Below are positions 46,974 to 55,469 of a stretch of DNA of 60,377 bases, piece after piece. Origin of the DNA: Rhizobium sp. NFR03 (GTDB lineage Bacteria; Pseudomonadota; Alphaproteobacteria; Rhizobiales; Rhizobiaceae); NCBI RefSeq assembly GCF_900111275.1, contig NZ_FOGR01000014.1:1-60377 (forward strand), read 5' to 3'. A program made the translations under genes and the position numbers. How positions within the stretch are numbered: the stretch's first letter is position 1; each line of letters begins with the position of its first letter. The notes below the pieces were generated by a model, which saw only the letters and a program-made list of their open reading frames with translations, was not told the origin of the DNA and searched no databases.

Positions 46974-47961
46974 GCTTGTCTGTTCCTATGCCTTGCAGCG
47001 AACGCCTACGCTCCAGCGATGCCACCACGGCTGAAGTCTCGACGGCACCCGAATCGAGAATGACAGCACGGCGCGCCGCGTCTTCAGCAGCCGCGATCAC
47101 GTCGGCCGTCGACAGACCATCGGCGCAGCCGGTGATCTGACTCCAGTTGATCGCACCGACGTCGAAGCCGTTCAGCCGGCGGCGCATCGCCTTTTCGATC
47201 GCGTCCTCGTTCGGCAGATCGTAAGACAGGACCAGATCGAAGCGGCGCAAAACCGCGCGGTCGAGCAGTTCGGGAAGATTTGTGGTTGCGATGATGATCG
47301 ACGGACCAGTGTCTTCGTCGAGGAACTGCAGGAACGAGTTCAGGACGCGTCTTGCCTCGCCGATATCGTTCTCGTTGCCGCGGCTTGAGGCCAGCGCATC
47401 GATTTCGTCGAAGAGGTAGACACCGCGCGTCGTCTTGATCGCGTCGAAAACCATGCGAAGCTTCTGGGCAGTCTCGCCCATGAACTTCGTGATTAGCCCG
47501 TGCAGAAGAACGGTAAAGAGTGGATAGCGAAGTTCGGCGGACAATGCCGCGGCCGTCAGGGTCTTGCCGGTCCCAGGCGGGCCGGCCAGAAGCACCCGCC
47601 GCCGTGGCCGCAGGCCGCGCTCTTCGAGCTTTTCGGCATGGTGTATCTCGACGACCAGATGCCGGAGTTCGTCTTCGATAACAGGCGGCACGATCACATC
47701 GGCCATCCGGGCCGTCGGATAGCTGGCGCCGAGGAAACCCGACAGTTCACCGCGCGGGGCAGCAAGGGGCGTCAGGTTGGGCCGTTTCTGTTCCGGCGCA
47801 CTGGCGCCGGCCTCGGCCCACTGGCGAAGCTGTTCGGCAAGACGGCTGTGGCCCTTCTGGGATTCGGCGGCAGCCAGCTGCATCGCAAGGTCGTAGAAAC
47901 GATCCTTGTCGCCTTCAGCATGGCTCTTGACGAGCCCTATGATCTGTTGTGCCGATGCCAT
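46879..47961 (-). CDS. ietA: IetA-like AAA+ ATPase
   Basis: A 360-residue AAA+ ATPase. Walker A GPPGTGKT is at 127-134, Walker B LFDEID at 183-188, sensor 1 ATTN near 225-228 and a candidate Arg finger at RR 239-240. The first 100 residues are helical and probably contact the partner. In the IetAS pair the ATPase is thought to act with, or restrain, the subtilase. It is first in the operon; its C-terminal tail is basic and shares DNA with the start of ietS. Confidence 0.85.
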   Translation of the reverse strand: MASAQQIIGLVKSHAEGDKDRFYDLAMQLAAAESQKGHSRLAEQLRQWAEAGASAPEQKRPNLTPLAAPRGELSGFLGASYPTARMADVIVPPVIEDELRHLVVEIHHAEKLEERGLRPRRRVLLAGPPGTGKTLTAAALSAELRYPLFTVLLHGLITKFMGETAQKLRMVFDAIKTTRGVYLFDEIDALASSRGNENDIGEARRVLNSFLQFLDEDTGPSIIIATTNLPELLDRAVLRRFDLVLSYDLPNEDAIEKAMRRRLNGFDVGAINWSQITGCADGLSTADVIAAAEDAARRAVILDSGAVETSAVVASLERRRSLQGIGTDKHGSRSAPLHTERDRKDAPVRSKNRRIVKTSK

Positions 47962-48520
47962 CGTCTTAACTCTAAGCGTGTTGCCGGATTTAGGAAGCCC
48001 GGAACGATTATACAGGAACTTTCTGAACAGATTTACTTGTATTCTGCCCGAATCGGCTCGCGCGGACCTTACGACTCGGAAGGAGCCACAGGCATAACGC
48101 TCCGCCCCGATAGTTGTTCGTAAGCTGATAGCAGTCGGGGTCGGCCGACACCACCCGATTGAGGGAGAATGAAAAGAGGCGGAGAACGGCGGGAAAGCAC
48201 ATGATCACAGGGCTTCCGCGTCGGCGTCGGTTGCGCTCCCCGATCACCCTGTGTTTGGGTGTATGTCTTCCAAGGACTGAAAAGAGAGGAAGAGTGGCTT
48301 TCCCGTCGTTCGGTGATCGGGTGCGCCGGGATAAACAAAAGCCTTTTAGTTTCAGTTGCCTGGTTGTCCTTGTTGAAAACGCCAACTTATAGGGTCGACG
48401 GTTCGATTCCTCTCAAGGCGCATCATGCGGGTGCAGACCGGATGCGGTCACAGATAGTGGTGAGTTGCTTTGCCGTTGTATCGTCCAGAACAGTCGACGG
48501 GCCGATAGGCGAGTCAGCAA
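47962..48520. other. Gene-free stretch with a tRNA-3'-end-like fragment
   Basis: 559 bases without a convincing gene. They must hold the ietAS promoter. Near 48391-48421 is GGGTCGACGGTTCGATTCC followed by TCTCAAGGCGCA, which resembles the T-arm and acceptor strand of a tRNA gene, but no D-arm or anticodon arm fits upstream. It may be a remnant left by an integration event at a tRNA gene (inference). Confidence 0.4.
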
Positions 48521-49462
48521 TCAGGAGTTAACAACCTCACTCCATGTCTTGTCGCGATACAGGCCACGATAACGTGCAGGTGACTGGCCGAGGACGCGCC
48601 GGAAGCTGGCGGCAAAAGCGCTGTCAGACGCGTAGCCGAGCGACTGGGCAATCCGTGGCAGTGGCTCGTTGCTACGCCGCAGCCGAGCGGCGGCAAGCCG
48701 CATCCTCCAGCTCGCGAGATAGTCGATCGGCGATGCCCCGACGGTGGCACGAAATCTTTCGGCAAATCCGGAGCGGGATTGGCCAGCAAGCCCCGCCAGT
48801 GCCTCTACCGTCCAGCGGCGTGACGGATCGGCGTGGATGGCCCGCAGTGCCGGCGCCAAGCGGACATCGGCAAGTCCGGCGAGCCAGCCGGGATGCTGTG
48901 ATGTCTGACGTGCCATATAGGCACGAAGGACATGGATAAACACCAGACGCAGCAGGTCGTTGCAGGCGATGCGAGCACCCGGCGCGGTGCTGTTCCACTC
49001 CAGGTCCAACTGTTCGAGCAGCCAGCCAATCGGTCCGGCCTCTTCGCGGTCGATCACCACGACAGGCGGCAGGGCGTCGGTGAGGAGTGATCCGTCGACG
49101 GTGTCGAGGTTGACGCTCCCGCCGAGGAGCACGAAATCCCGACCATCGCCCACTGAGACATCGAGATTGCCGCCTGCGAACACCTCTTCCGCCGCTATCG
49201 GCTTCACGTCGGGATCGCTGCAAAGCGTAAACGCCTTGCCGCTGACCACCAGACAATCGCCGGCTTCAATGCGCATCGGCGCCTCTCCCTCCGAGATCAG
49301 CCAGGCACCGCCTTCGCGGACCGCATTGAACTTCAGGTAGCCCGGTGGTGGAAAAGCAACAGACCACGAGCCTCCGGCGGCAAATCGCACGGAGAATAGC
49401 GCCCGCGCATCGATGGCGCTGAGCACGTCAGACAGGGGATCCTGGATGTTTTGGACGATCAC
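48521..49462 (-). CDS. AraC-family transcriptional regulator (cupin-type N-terminus)
   Basis: A 313-residue regulator. An N-terminal cupin-like ligand domain (DPLSDVLSAIDARALFSVRFAAGGSWSVAFP) is followed by a C-terminal AraC DNA-binding domain (WTVEALAGLAGQSRSGFAERFRATVGASPIDYLASWRM and SLGYASDSAFAASFRRVLGQSPARYR). GTG 49462 was chosen because upstream in-frame ATGs overlap the divergent SDR gene, which it probably controls; its own ribosome-binding site is weak. Confidence 0.85.
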   Translation of the reverse strand: MIVQNIQDPLSDVLSAIDARALFSVRFAAGGSWSVAFPPPGYLKFNAVREGGAWLISEGEAPMRIEAGDCLVVSGKAFTLCSDPDVKPIAAEEVFAGGNLDVSVGDGRDFVLLGGSVNLDTVDGSLLTDALPPVVVIDREEAGPIGWLLEQLDLEWNSTAPGARIACNDLLRLVFIHVLRAYMARQTSQHPGWLAGLADVRLAPALRAIHADPSRRWTVEALAGLAGQSRSGFAERFRATVGASPIDYLASWRMRLAAARLRRSNEPLPRIAQSLGYASDSAFAASFRRVLGQSPARYRGLYRDKTWSEVVNS

Positions 49463-49553
49463 GACAGAAATCCGGATCCCGCAGGCTGGGGGCTCCGCGA
49501 GGCTATCCAATATAGGGAGGGGACACCAGAGCCATAAATGAAGGAGTAACGAC

Positions 49554-50531
49554 ATGTCCGAACAGAAACCTATTGGATCTCGTTTCAGCGCATCCAGCAC
49601 GGCGCGCGAGGTCACCGAGGGCATCGATCTTTCCGGCAAGACGGCGATTGTCACCGGCGGCTATTCCGGTCTCGGCGTCGAGACGACGCGGGCGCTCGCT
49701 GGTGCCGGCGCTCGTGTCATCGTACCGGCCCGCAATCGCGAAAAGGCCGAACGCACACTTGCCGGTATCGACAATGTTCTCATCGAAGCGATGGATCTTG
49801 CGGATCCCTCATCGGTTGCCGCCTTTGCTGGCAGGATCGTTGTGGCGGGCATGCCGATCTCAATCCTGGTCAACAGCGCTGGCATCATGGCAACGCCGCT
49901 TGCCCGTGATCAGGCTGGGCACGAGAGCCAGTTCGCCACCAATCATCTCGGCCATTTCCGGCTGGTTGCAGGTCTGTGGCCAGCACTTGTCAAGGCAGGC
50001 AACGCGCGGGTGATCTCTGTATCGTCGCGCGGCCATCAGATCGGGCCGGTCGATTTCGACGACATTGATTTCAAGGCTCGCCCCTATGACAAGTGGCAGG
50101 CCTATGGCCAGGCGAAGACGGCGAATGCTCTGTTTGCGCTGGGGCTCGATCGGCGTGGAGCAGGGCGTGGCGTGCGGGCATTCTCACTGCACCCTGGCGT
50201 TATCCTGACCGATCTCGCCCGCCATCTCAGCGAAGACGAGATCAACTCTTTTGATGTCTATGACGAGAATGGCAATCGCCGGGTCGATCCCTCGCGCGAT
50301 CTCAAGACGCCGGAACAAGGGGCAGCAACGAGCGTCTGGGCAGCAACGCGGCCCGAACTCGACGGTATCGGCGGTGTGTATTGCGAAGATTGCGAGGTCG
50401 CCCTGCCACAAGCGGAGACGGACGGCACCAAAGGTGTGGCGTCTTGGGCCATGGATCCACAGGCGGCGGAACGGCTCTGGCTGCTTTCGGAGCAGTTGAC
50501 CGGCTTGTCGCTGGGTGGTCGTCCGGGCTGA
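49554..50531 (+). CDS. Short-chain dehydrogenase/reductase
   Basis: A 325-residue SDR of the oxidoreductase/retinol-dehydrogenase-like type. The cofactor motif TGGYSGLG is near 35-42, NSAG replaces NNAG near 107, and the catalytic Y-x3-K is in YGQAK near 184. AAGGAG sits seven bases before the ATG. It is divergent from the AraC gene. Substrate unknown. Confidence 0.87.
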   Translation: MSEQKPIGSRFSASSTAREVTEGIDLSGKTAIVTGGYSGLGVETTRALAGAGARVIVPARNREKAERTLAGIDNVLIEAMDLADPSSVAAFAGRIVVAGMPISILVNSAGIMATPLARDQAGHESQFATNHLGHFRLVAGLWPALVKAGNARVISVSSRGHQIGPVDFDDIDFKARPYDKWQAYGQAKTANALFALGLDRRGAGRGVRAFSLHPGVILTDLARHLSEDEINSFDVYDENGNRRVDPSRDLKTPEQGAATSVWAATRPELDGIGGVYCEDCEVALPQAETDGTKGVASWAMDPQAAERLWLLSEQLTGLSLGGRPG

Positions 50532-50772
50532 GCAGGCAACTTACGGCCATTCCCCTGGGGATGGCCGTATCTCCGAAAGATTGTCAGCTATTCGAAGATG
50601 CCATCAGTCAGTTCTGCCGCACCATTTCACCAATAAATTCGAGTACCGTTCCGACGCGGATCGGTGCAATGCACCCGACCGAAATCAATCGATAGCCGTA
50701 TAATGGACATTTGGCATGCCGGGCCAGATGGTCCGTCCAACAATCGACTGTATTTACAGCGATTCAAAATAG

Positions 50773-50787
50773 GGATATCATGTATCC
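50773..50787 (+). promoter_or_regulatory. Putative Rrf2 operator upstream of rrf2
   Basis: GGATA-TCATG-TATCC is a perfect 5-bp dyad with a 5-bp spacer, 29 bases before the rrf2 start. It is flanked by CTTAAT on the right, and the same layout recurs upstream of the ahpD-like gene. The remainder of the 284-base gap after the SDR gene holds no gene. Confidence 0.65.
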
Positions 50788-50815
50788 TTAATTCCGGTCC
50801 AAGGTCACCCACCGC

Positions 50816-51304
50816 ATGATTCTCAAAAGCCAAGTCGAATGGGCGCTCCACTGTTGCGCCATTCTCGCGGGCCTACCTGACGGGCGATATCTGTCGACCA
50901 AGGCGCTGGCAGAACTGCATGGGCTTCCGAAGGAATATCTTTCAAAGGCACTTCAGAGCCTGTCGCAGGCAGGCCTCGTCCATACGACGCTTGGCCCTTC
51001 GGGCGGCTATCGTCTGGCAAGGGCACCGGCAGAGCTGACCTTCCTTGATGTCGTCGAAGCAGTGGAGGGGAGCGGCCGGACCTTCGTTTGCCAGAACATC
51101 CGTGCCAACAATCCCTGCCGACCCAAGGACTATTGTGAGAGCGGTTCGTGTGCGATCGCACGGATCATGTGGGAGGCCGACGAAGCGTGGCGCACTGCGC
51201 TTCGCAAGGTCACGTTTGCCGACCTCGGGAAAACGCTGGAGCAGGAGATCGACCCGGGCATCTGGGCCGGAACGTTCGACTGGGTGCTAAAGCGCGCGGG
51301 GTAG
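50816..51304 (+). CDS. Rrf2-family transcriptional regulator with a four-Cys cluster
   Basis: A 162-residue Rrf2 winged-helix regulator (STKALAELHGLPKEYLSKALQSLSQAGLVHTTLGPSGGYRLAR). Four cysteines at 92, 101, 107 and 112 fit an Fe-S cluster or thiol sensor as in redox-sensing Rrf2 proteins; Cys13 and Cys14 are extra. It probably represses itself and the ahpD-nmrA-cupin-mscS genes through shared palindromes. It converges with mscS with an 18-base overlap. Confidence 0.87.
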   Translation: MILKSQVEWALHCCAILAGLPDGRYLSTKALAELHGLPKEYLSKALQSLSQAGLVHTTLGPSGGYRLARAPAELTFLDVVEAVEGSGRTFVCQNIRANNPCRPKDYCESGSCAIARIMWEADEAWRTALRKVTFADLGKTLEQEIDPGIWAGTFDWVLKRAG

Positions 51305-52312
51305 AGCGCGGACAGATTCAGATTTCTCCATCTTGTCGCCCAGGCTGGGCACGACGTGATAGGCTTGTGCCGGCATTGCAAAGCCAAGACCGTGGGTCGC
51401 GCATTGTTGGCTGACGACATTGATGATCTCGTTGCGCGCCTGCACTCGGTTGGCAGGGCTGGTCACGCGGAACAGCAATTCGACATCGATTGCGATCGCA
51501 TCAATGCCCTTGAACGCCACGACGGGCTTGGGCTCCTGAACAATGAACCGGCAATCCTCCAGTGCAGACACCAAAATTGCTTCAATGGCGGATGGCTGTC
51601 GGTCGGCTGCAATGCGGATGGCCAATTCGACGAGATGCGATTCATCCGGTCGCGTCATGTTGGTCAGACTGAGTTTGGCGAGTGCGCTGTTGGGGAGAAC
51701 AACAACATTATGTGCCGGCGTCAGGATCTGTGTCGAGCGCCAGTTGTTTTGGATGACGCGTCCCTCTGTGCCGTCGCCTAGCTGGATCCAGTCGCCGATC
51801 ATAAACGGGCGACCCAGTGTGAGGGCAATGCCAGAGAACAGGTCGCCCAAGGTGTTCTGGAGGGCAAGGCCGAGGATGATGGCAACCACGCCGGAGGTGG
51901 CGACGAGCGTTCCGATCGGTGCGCCGAACACGAAGCCGATAATGGAAAGCGCAACACCTAGATAAACGCCGGCGACGATCAGATCCTGGATCAGTCGTGC
52001 CTCCTGCGGCCGGCGGTCGAGCGCAATGTAGAGGCGTACGAAGCCGATTGTTGCCCAGGCAAGGTGGATCCACCAGAGAACGCGTGCGGATTTCCCGAGA
52101 TAGGCGGTCAGGCCTTCAAGCTCACCTGTTGTCACGCGAAAAGGAAGGATACTCTGCGACAGGAACGTCGCGGTCATTGCCGCAAAGAACAGGATCTGGA
52201 CGACGAGGCGCGCTGTTGGTCGATCCTTGCCCTGAACATGCCAGACAAGGATGCCGATCACGCCCATGATATCGACGATTGCGAATGCCAGTGCGGACAA
52301 TTCAACGGCCAT
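51287..52312 (-). CDS. MscS-family mechanosensitive ion channel
   Basis: A 341-residue inner-membrane channel with four or so N-terminal hydrophobic segments, then the MscS pore helix and beta domain: GTLVATSGVVAIILGLALQNTLGDLFSGIALTLGRPFMIGDWIQLG, the family's most conserved stretch. It would release osmolytes on membrane tension. Last gene in the minus-strand run from ahpD, 72 bases after the cupin gene. Confidence 0.87.
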   Translation of the reverse strand: MAVELSALAFAIVDIMGVIGILVWHVQGKDRPTARLVVQILFFAAMTATFLSQSILPFRVTTGELEGLTAYLGKSARVLWWIHLAWATIGFVRLYIALDRRPQEARLIQDLIVAGVYLGVALSIIGFVFGAPIGTLVATSGVVAIILGLALQNTLGDLFSGIALTLGRPFMIGDWIQLGDGTEGRVIQNNWRSTQILTPAHNVVVLPNSALAKLSLTNMTRPDESHLVELAIRIAADRQPSAIEAILVSALEDCRFIVQEPKPVVAFKGIDAIAIDVELLFRVTSPANRVQARNEIINVVSQQCATHGLGFAMPAQAYHVVPSLGDKMEKSESVRALPRAL

Positions 52313-52384
52313 GGCAGGTCACTCCAGACTCGAAGAACAACAAGGACCGGCTGCGGCGACGGCATCCGGTCCTTGTTGAGATCT

Positions 52385-52810
52385 CTACTTCTTGATCGGG
52401 TAGGTCAGTTCCTTTTGATTGGTATCGACCACGAAGACGGCGAGAAGTTTGGCGGGCTTCGTGTCGCTGCCGTTCTTGCTGACGCCGTGGCGATCGCCCG
52501 GGAGTTCAGAAAATTGTTCTCCAGCCCTGTATTCCCTGACCGGACCGTCGTTGACCTGGCTGAGGATCGATCCCTCCAGCACGGTGGCGTAGATGAAGGC
52601 GCTATCCGGGTGCTTATGCGCGTCGGAATACCCACCCGGACCGTACTCGACCAGAACGCCCTTGAGGCTTTTGCCCGGCACATTCGGCAGCTCGTGTTCA
52701 TAGACGAGGGTGACCTTCGATGCTGAACCGCCACCCGGTGCGTCATGCGCAATCGCGGTTACTGACGTGACGATGGCGATCGCCACCGCGGAAATGGTTC
52801 TTCTGATCAT
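52385..52810 (-). CDS. Secreted small cupin-domain protein
   Basis: A 141-residue protein with a signal peptide (cut near AIAHDAPG) and one cupin domain. Metal-binding His residues appear in YSDAHKHPDSAFIYATVLEGSI and the later His in PGDRHGVS. Probably a periplasmic metal-dependent enzyme or binding protein; substrate unknown. It sits 33 bases after the NmrA-like gene. Confidence 0.8.
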   Translation of the reverse strand: MIRRTISAVAIAIVTSVTAIAHDAPGGGSASKVTLVYEHELPNVPGKSLKGVLVEYGPGGYSDAHKHPDSAFIYATVLEGSILSQVNDGPVREYRAGEQFSELPGDRHGVSKNGSDTKPAKLLAVFVVDTNQKELTYPIKK

Positions 52811-52843
52811 GACATTCTTCCTTGGTGATTGCGGCGTGGGATT

Positions 52844-53596
52844 TCACTTGCGAGGAGCGGTGGCGAACCACTGTTCAAAACCGATCTTGCCGAGCCGCGG
52901 ATTGTTGTCGGAAACGAGCGTGCGGTCTTCCAGGCGCGCACCGAAGTATTTGGCCTCGGGATCGGCAACGACCTGTCGGGCGTCACCCGTCGCTTCCAGA
53001 TAGCGGGCGACCAGTTCATTGAGCCGGAAACGCTCCGGTCCAGCGATCTGGATCAAACCGTTGACCGGGGGGACAAGCGCCACGTCGGCCATCGCGTCGG
53101 CGACATCGTCGGAGGCGATGGGTTGCACGAAGGCCGGCGACAGATGCACCTTGCCTTCAACCAGGGCAGACTGCGCGATGCCACCAAGGAACTCCATGAA
53201 CTGACTGGAGTGGACGATTGTGTAGGGGATTCCGGCCTCGCGGATCAGCTTTTCCTGCGCAAGCTTTGCGCGGAAATATCCGCTTTCCTGGAGCTTTTCC
53301 GTTCCGACTACGGAGAGCGCGATGTGGTGCTTCACGCCAGCCACCTTTTCGGCAGCGAGCAGATTGCGGCCGGAGGTCTCGAAGAACTCCATCACTGCCT
53401 TGTCCTCGAAGGATGGGGAATTGGCGAGATCGAGAACCACGTCCGTTCCCGCCAGCGCCTCGGCCAGCCCTTCGCCGGTGATCGTGTTGACGCCTGTATT
53501 GGGAGACGCGGCGATCACCTCAACGCCTTTTGCCCGAAGGCGTTCGGTGGTCTTCGAACCGATCAGGCCGGTTCCGCCGATGATGACGATTTTCAT
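52844..53596 (-). CDS. NmrA-like NAD(P)-binding atypical SDR
   Basis: A 250-residue Rossmann protein. The N-terminal motif IGGTGLIGSKTTERL is at residues 6-20, AKLAQEKLIREAGIPYTIVHSSQFMEF follows in mid-protein, and no classical Y-x3-K centre is evident. Such proteins act as NAD(P)H sensors or quinone/isoflavone reductases. It sits in an Rrf2-controlled redox group. Confidence 0.85.
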   Translation of the reverse strand: MKIVIIGGTGLIGSKTTERLRAKGVEVIAASPNTGVNTITGEGLAEALAGTDVVLDLANSPSFEDKAVMEFFETSGRNLLAAEKVAGVKHHIALSVVGTEKLQESGYFRAKLAQEKLIREAGIPYTIVHSSQFMEFLGGIAQSALVEGKVHLSPAFVQPIASDDVADAMADVALVPPVNGLIQIAGPERFRLNELVARYLEATGDARQVVADPEAKYFGARLEDRTLVSDNNPRLGKIGFEQWFATAPRK

Positions 53597-53663
53597 GGTC
53601 GTTCCTCCGTCAGCCGTGCTGACATCGTGTGATTGTTGATGAGGTGCAGATGTCTGGCAGGCC

Positions 53664-54143
53664 TCAGCTTAGGCCAGCCTTGTCGAGGCCGTAGAGCTTG
53701 TCCGCCGAGCCAGGCACGGCCTTGAAGGCAATGCTGACGCGGTTCCAGGCGTTGATGGTCATGATGGAGAAGGTGAGGTCGGAGACTTCCTTCTCCGAGA
53801 GCTGGCCGCGGACACGTTCGTAAAGCTCGTCCGGAATGCCGCCTTCAGGCAGCTCGGTAACGGCTTCGGTCCAAGCAAGGGCTGCGCGTTCGCGGGGGGC
53901 GAACAGGTTGGATTCCCGCCAGATCGAAACGTGATAGAGGCGAAGTTCGCTCTCGCCGTGGATCTTGGCTTCCTTCACGTGCATGTCGAGGCAGAAGGCG
54001 CAGCCATTGATCTGCGAGGCACGGATATTGACGAGATCGCGGATCGACTGCTCGATGACGCTGTCCTGCAGCGACATGCTGAGGTCGGATATCTTCTTGA
54101 AAAACTCGGGGGACTGGGCGGCGTAGTTGAGGCGCTGTGTCAT
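53664..54143 (-). CDS. AhpD-like carboxymuconolactone-decarboxylase-family peroxidase
   Basis: A 159-residue all-helical protein with the AhpD active-site motif C48-x2-C51 and His55 (INGCAFCLDMHVKEA), giving a thiol-dependent peroxidase or disulfide reductase. It begins with MTQRLNYAAQSPEFFKKISDLS, typical of this subfamily. GGAGAAAGCC precedes the ATG. First gene of the redox run; two operator-like palindromes lie just upstream. Confidence 0.88.
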   Translation of the reverse strand: MTQRLNYAAQSPEFFKKISDLSMSLQDSVIEQSIRDLVNIRASQINGCAFCLDMHVKEAKIHGESELRLYHVSIWRESNLFAPRERAALAWTEAVTELPEGGIPDELYERVRGQLSEKEVSDLTFSIMTINAWNRVSIAFKAVPGSADKLYGLDKAGLS

Positions 54144-54161
54144 GGCTTTCTCCTTTATTAA

Positions 54162-54195
54162 GGATTCTAAATATCCTTATGGATAAGTAATATCC
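54162..54195 (-). promoter_or_regulatory. Tandem putative Rrf2 operators upstream of ahpD
   Basis: GGATT-CTAAA-TATCC (54162-54176) and GGATA-AGTAA-TATCC (54181-54195) are spaced 19 bases centre to centre, about two helical turns. The second is a perfect dyad; both share the form of the site before rrf2. They fit cooperative repression of the ahpD operon by two Rrf2 dimers (inference). Confidence 0.65.
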
Positions 54196-54281
54196 TTAAT
54201 TGCTGGACAGGCAACCAAAACCAGCCTAAGCTTTCGGCATAACGCCTATTCCAAATGTTATGGGGCAGAGGGGGGAGCAGG

Positions 54282-55196
54282 ATGGACGTCGTTTCAGCGC
54301 TGAGGACATTCTTGCGCGTGGCCGAGACACGGTCATTCTCGGCGGCGGCGCTGGATCGCGGCCTGACCCAGCCGGCGGTGTCGCGGCAGGTCTCGTCGCT
54401 TGAGGAACACTACAGCACACGGCTGTTCCACCGCTCGACCAATGCCCTTTCCCTCACCGTCGAGGGCGAGCAGATGATTTCGATGGCGCAGAAGGTTATC
54501 GATGCTGTGGAAGCGCTGGGCGAAACCGCGTCGGCGGATGGCGCCATCGCTTCTGGAAAAGTCAGGATTAGTCTGCCGGCAGCCCTCGGTCTCTACATCA
54601 GCGACCGGCTTCCTGCCTTGTTGAAGGATTGTCCTGACCTGTCCGTTGACGTCCTCTTTTGCGAACAGTCTTCGGACCTGATCGGCGAGGGGATTGATCT
54701 CGAAGTCCGCCTCGGCGAAGTGTCCGACAGCAGTCTGATCTGTCGCCGGATCGGCTGGACGACAGCCTTCCTTGTTGCAGCGCCCGGCTATATCCAGAGG
54801 CGGGGTATGCCCAGCCATCTGCTTGAGATCCCCGATCATGATTGCATCTGCTACCATCGTGGCGGTGAGGGCCGGTCCTGGAGTTTTTTGAATGGCGCCG
54901 ACATCGAAAGGGTCAAGGTCACCCCGAGGATGATCTTCCACAATACCGGAGCGGTGCATCGCGCCGCGCTCGCCGGCGGCGGACTGGCTGTGCTGTCTCA
55001 CATTCTTGCTGGCGATGACATCGCTGCGGGGCGCTTGGTCAAAGTGATGCCGGCCTTTCCGCCAGTGCGGTTGCCGATCACCATTGTCTACGCCTCACGC
55101 CGCAATCTTCCGCTGCGTGTCCGTGCTGTTCTGGATTTCCTGGTCGATGCCGTTGGTGAGGATGTATTGATGGGTACGACCGAGGCGGCTGCTTGA
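54282..55196 (+). CDS. LysR-family transcriptional regulator
   Basis: A 304-residue LysR protein starting MDVVSALRTFLRVAETRSFSAAALDRGLTQPAVSRQVSSLEEHY, with a normal effector domain. ATG 54282 was chosen because GGGGGAGCAGG immediately precedes it; an upstream in-frame ATG at 54255 adds only nine residues. It faces away from the ahpD operon and may share its promoter region, so it is a second candidate regulator of that group. Confidence 0.87.
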   Translation: MDVVSALRTFLRVAETRSFSAAALDRGLTQPAVSRQVSSLEEHYSTRLFHRSTNALSLTVEGEQMISMAQKVIDAVEALGETASADGAIASGKVRISLPAALGLYISDRLPALLKDCPDLSVDVLFCEQSSDLIGEGIDLEVRLGEVSDSSLICRRIGWTTAFLVAAPGYIQRRGMPSHLLEIPDHDCICYHRGGEGRSWSFLNGADIERVKVTPRMIFHNTGAVHRAALAGGGLAVLSHILAGDDIAAGRLVKVMPAFPPVRLPITIVYASRRNLPLRVRAVLDFLVDAVGEDVLMGTTEAAA

Positions 55197-55469
55197 CCTC
55201 ACGGCAGACCGGTCAAGGCTGACTAACCGCGATGTGGAATCAGCTTGACGCCGGGCCGTGGCGATACGTTTTTCCAAGACAAGGTGCGAAATTCGCCGAG
55301 GCCGAGTCTCCACCCGCGCGATGACTCTGGCACTAAAGATGCGCTGAAGATGAGAGCGTGGAATTCTCCTTGAAATCGCCTGAAACTGAGGTTTGCCGGT
55401 TCGTATCCCTTCAAGAGCACGCTCAAAGCTCGGGCCAATGGTAGAAGGCTATCCGACACTCCTAGCTAG

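Noticed and set aside
48385-48425. An intact tRNA gene
   Set aside because: Only a T-arm-like and acceptor-like piece can be aligned; the stem pairs poorly and no anticodon or D arm precedes it, so it is noted only as a possible remnant.
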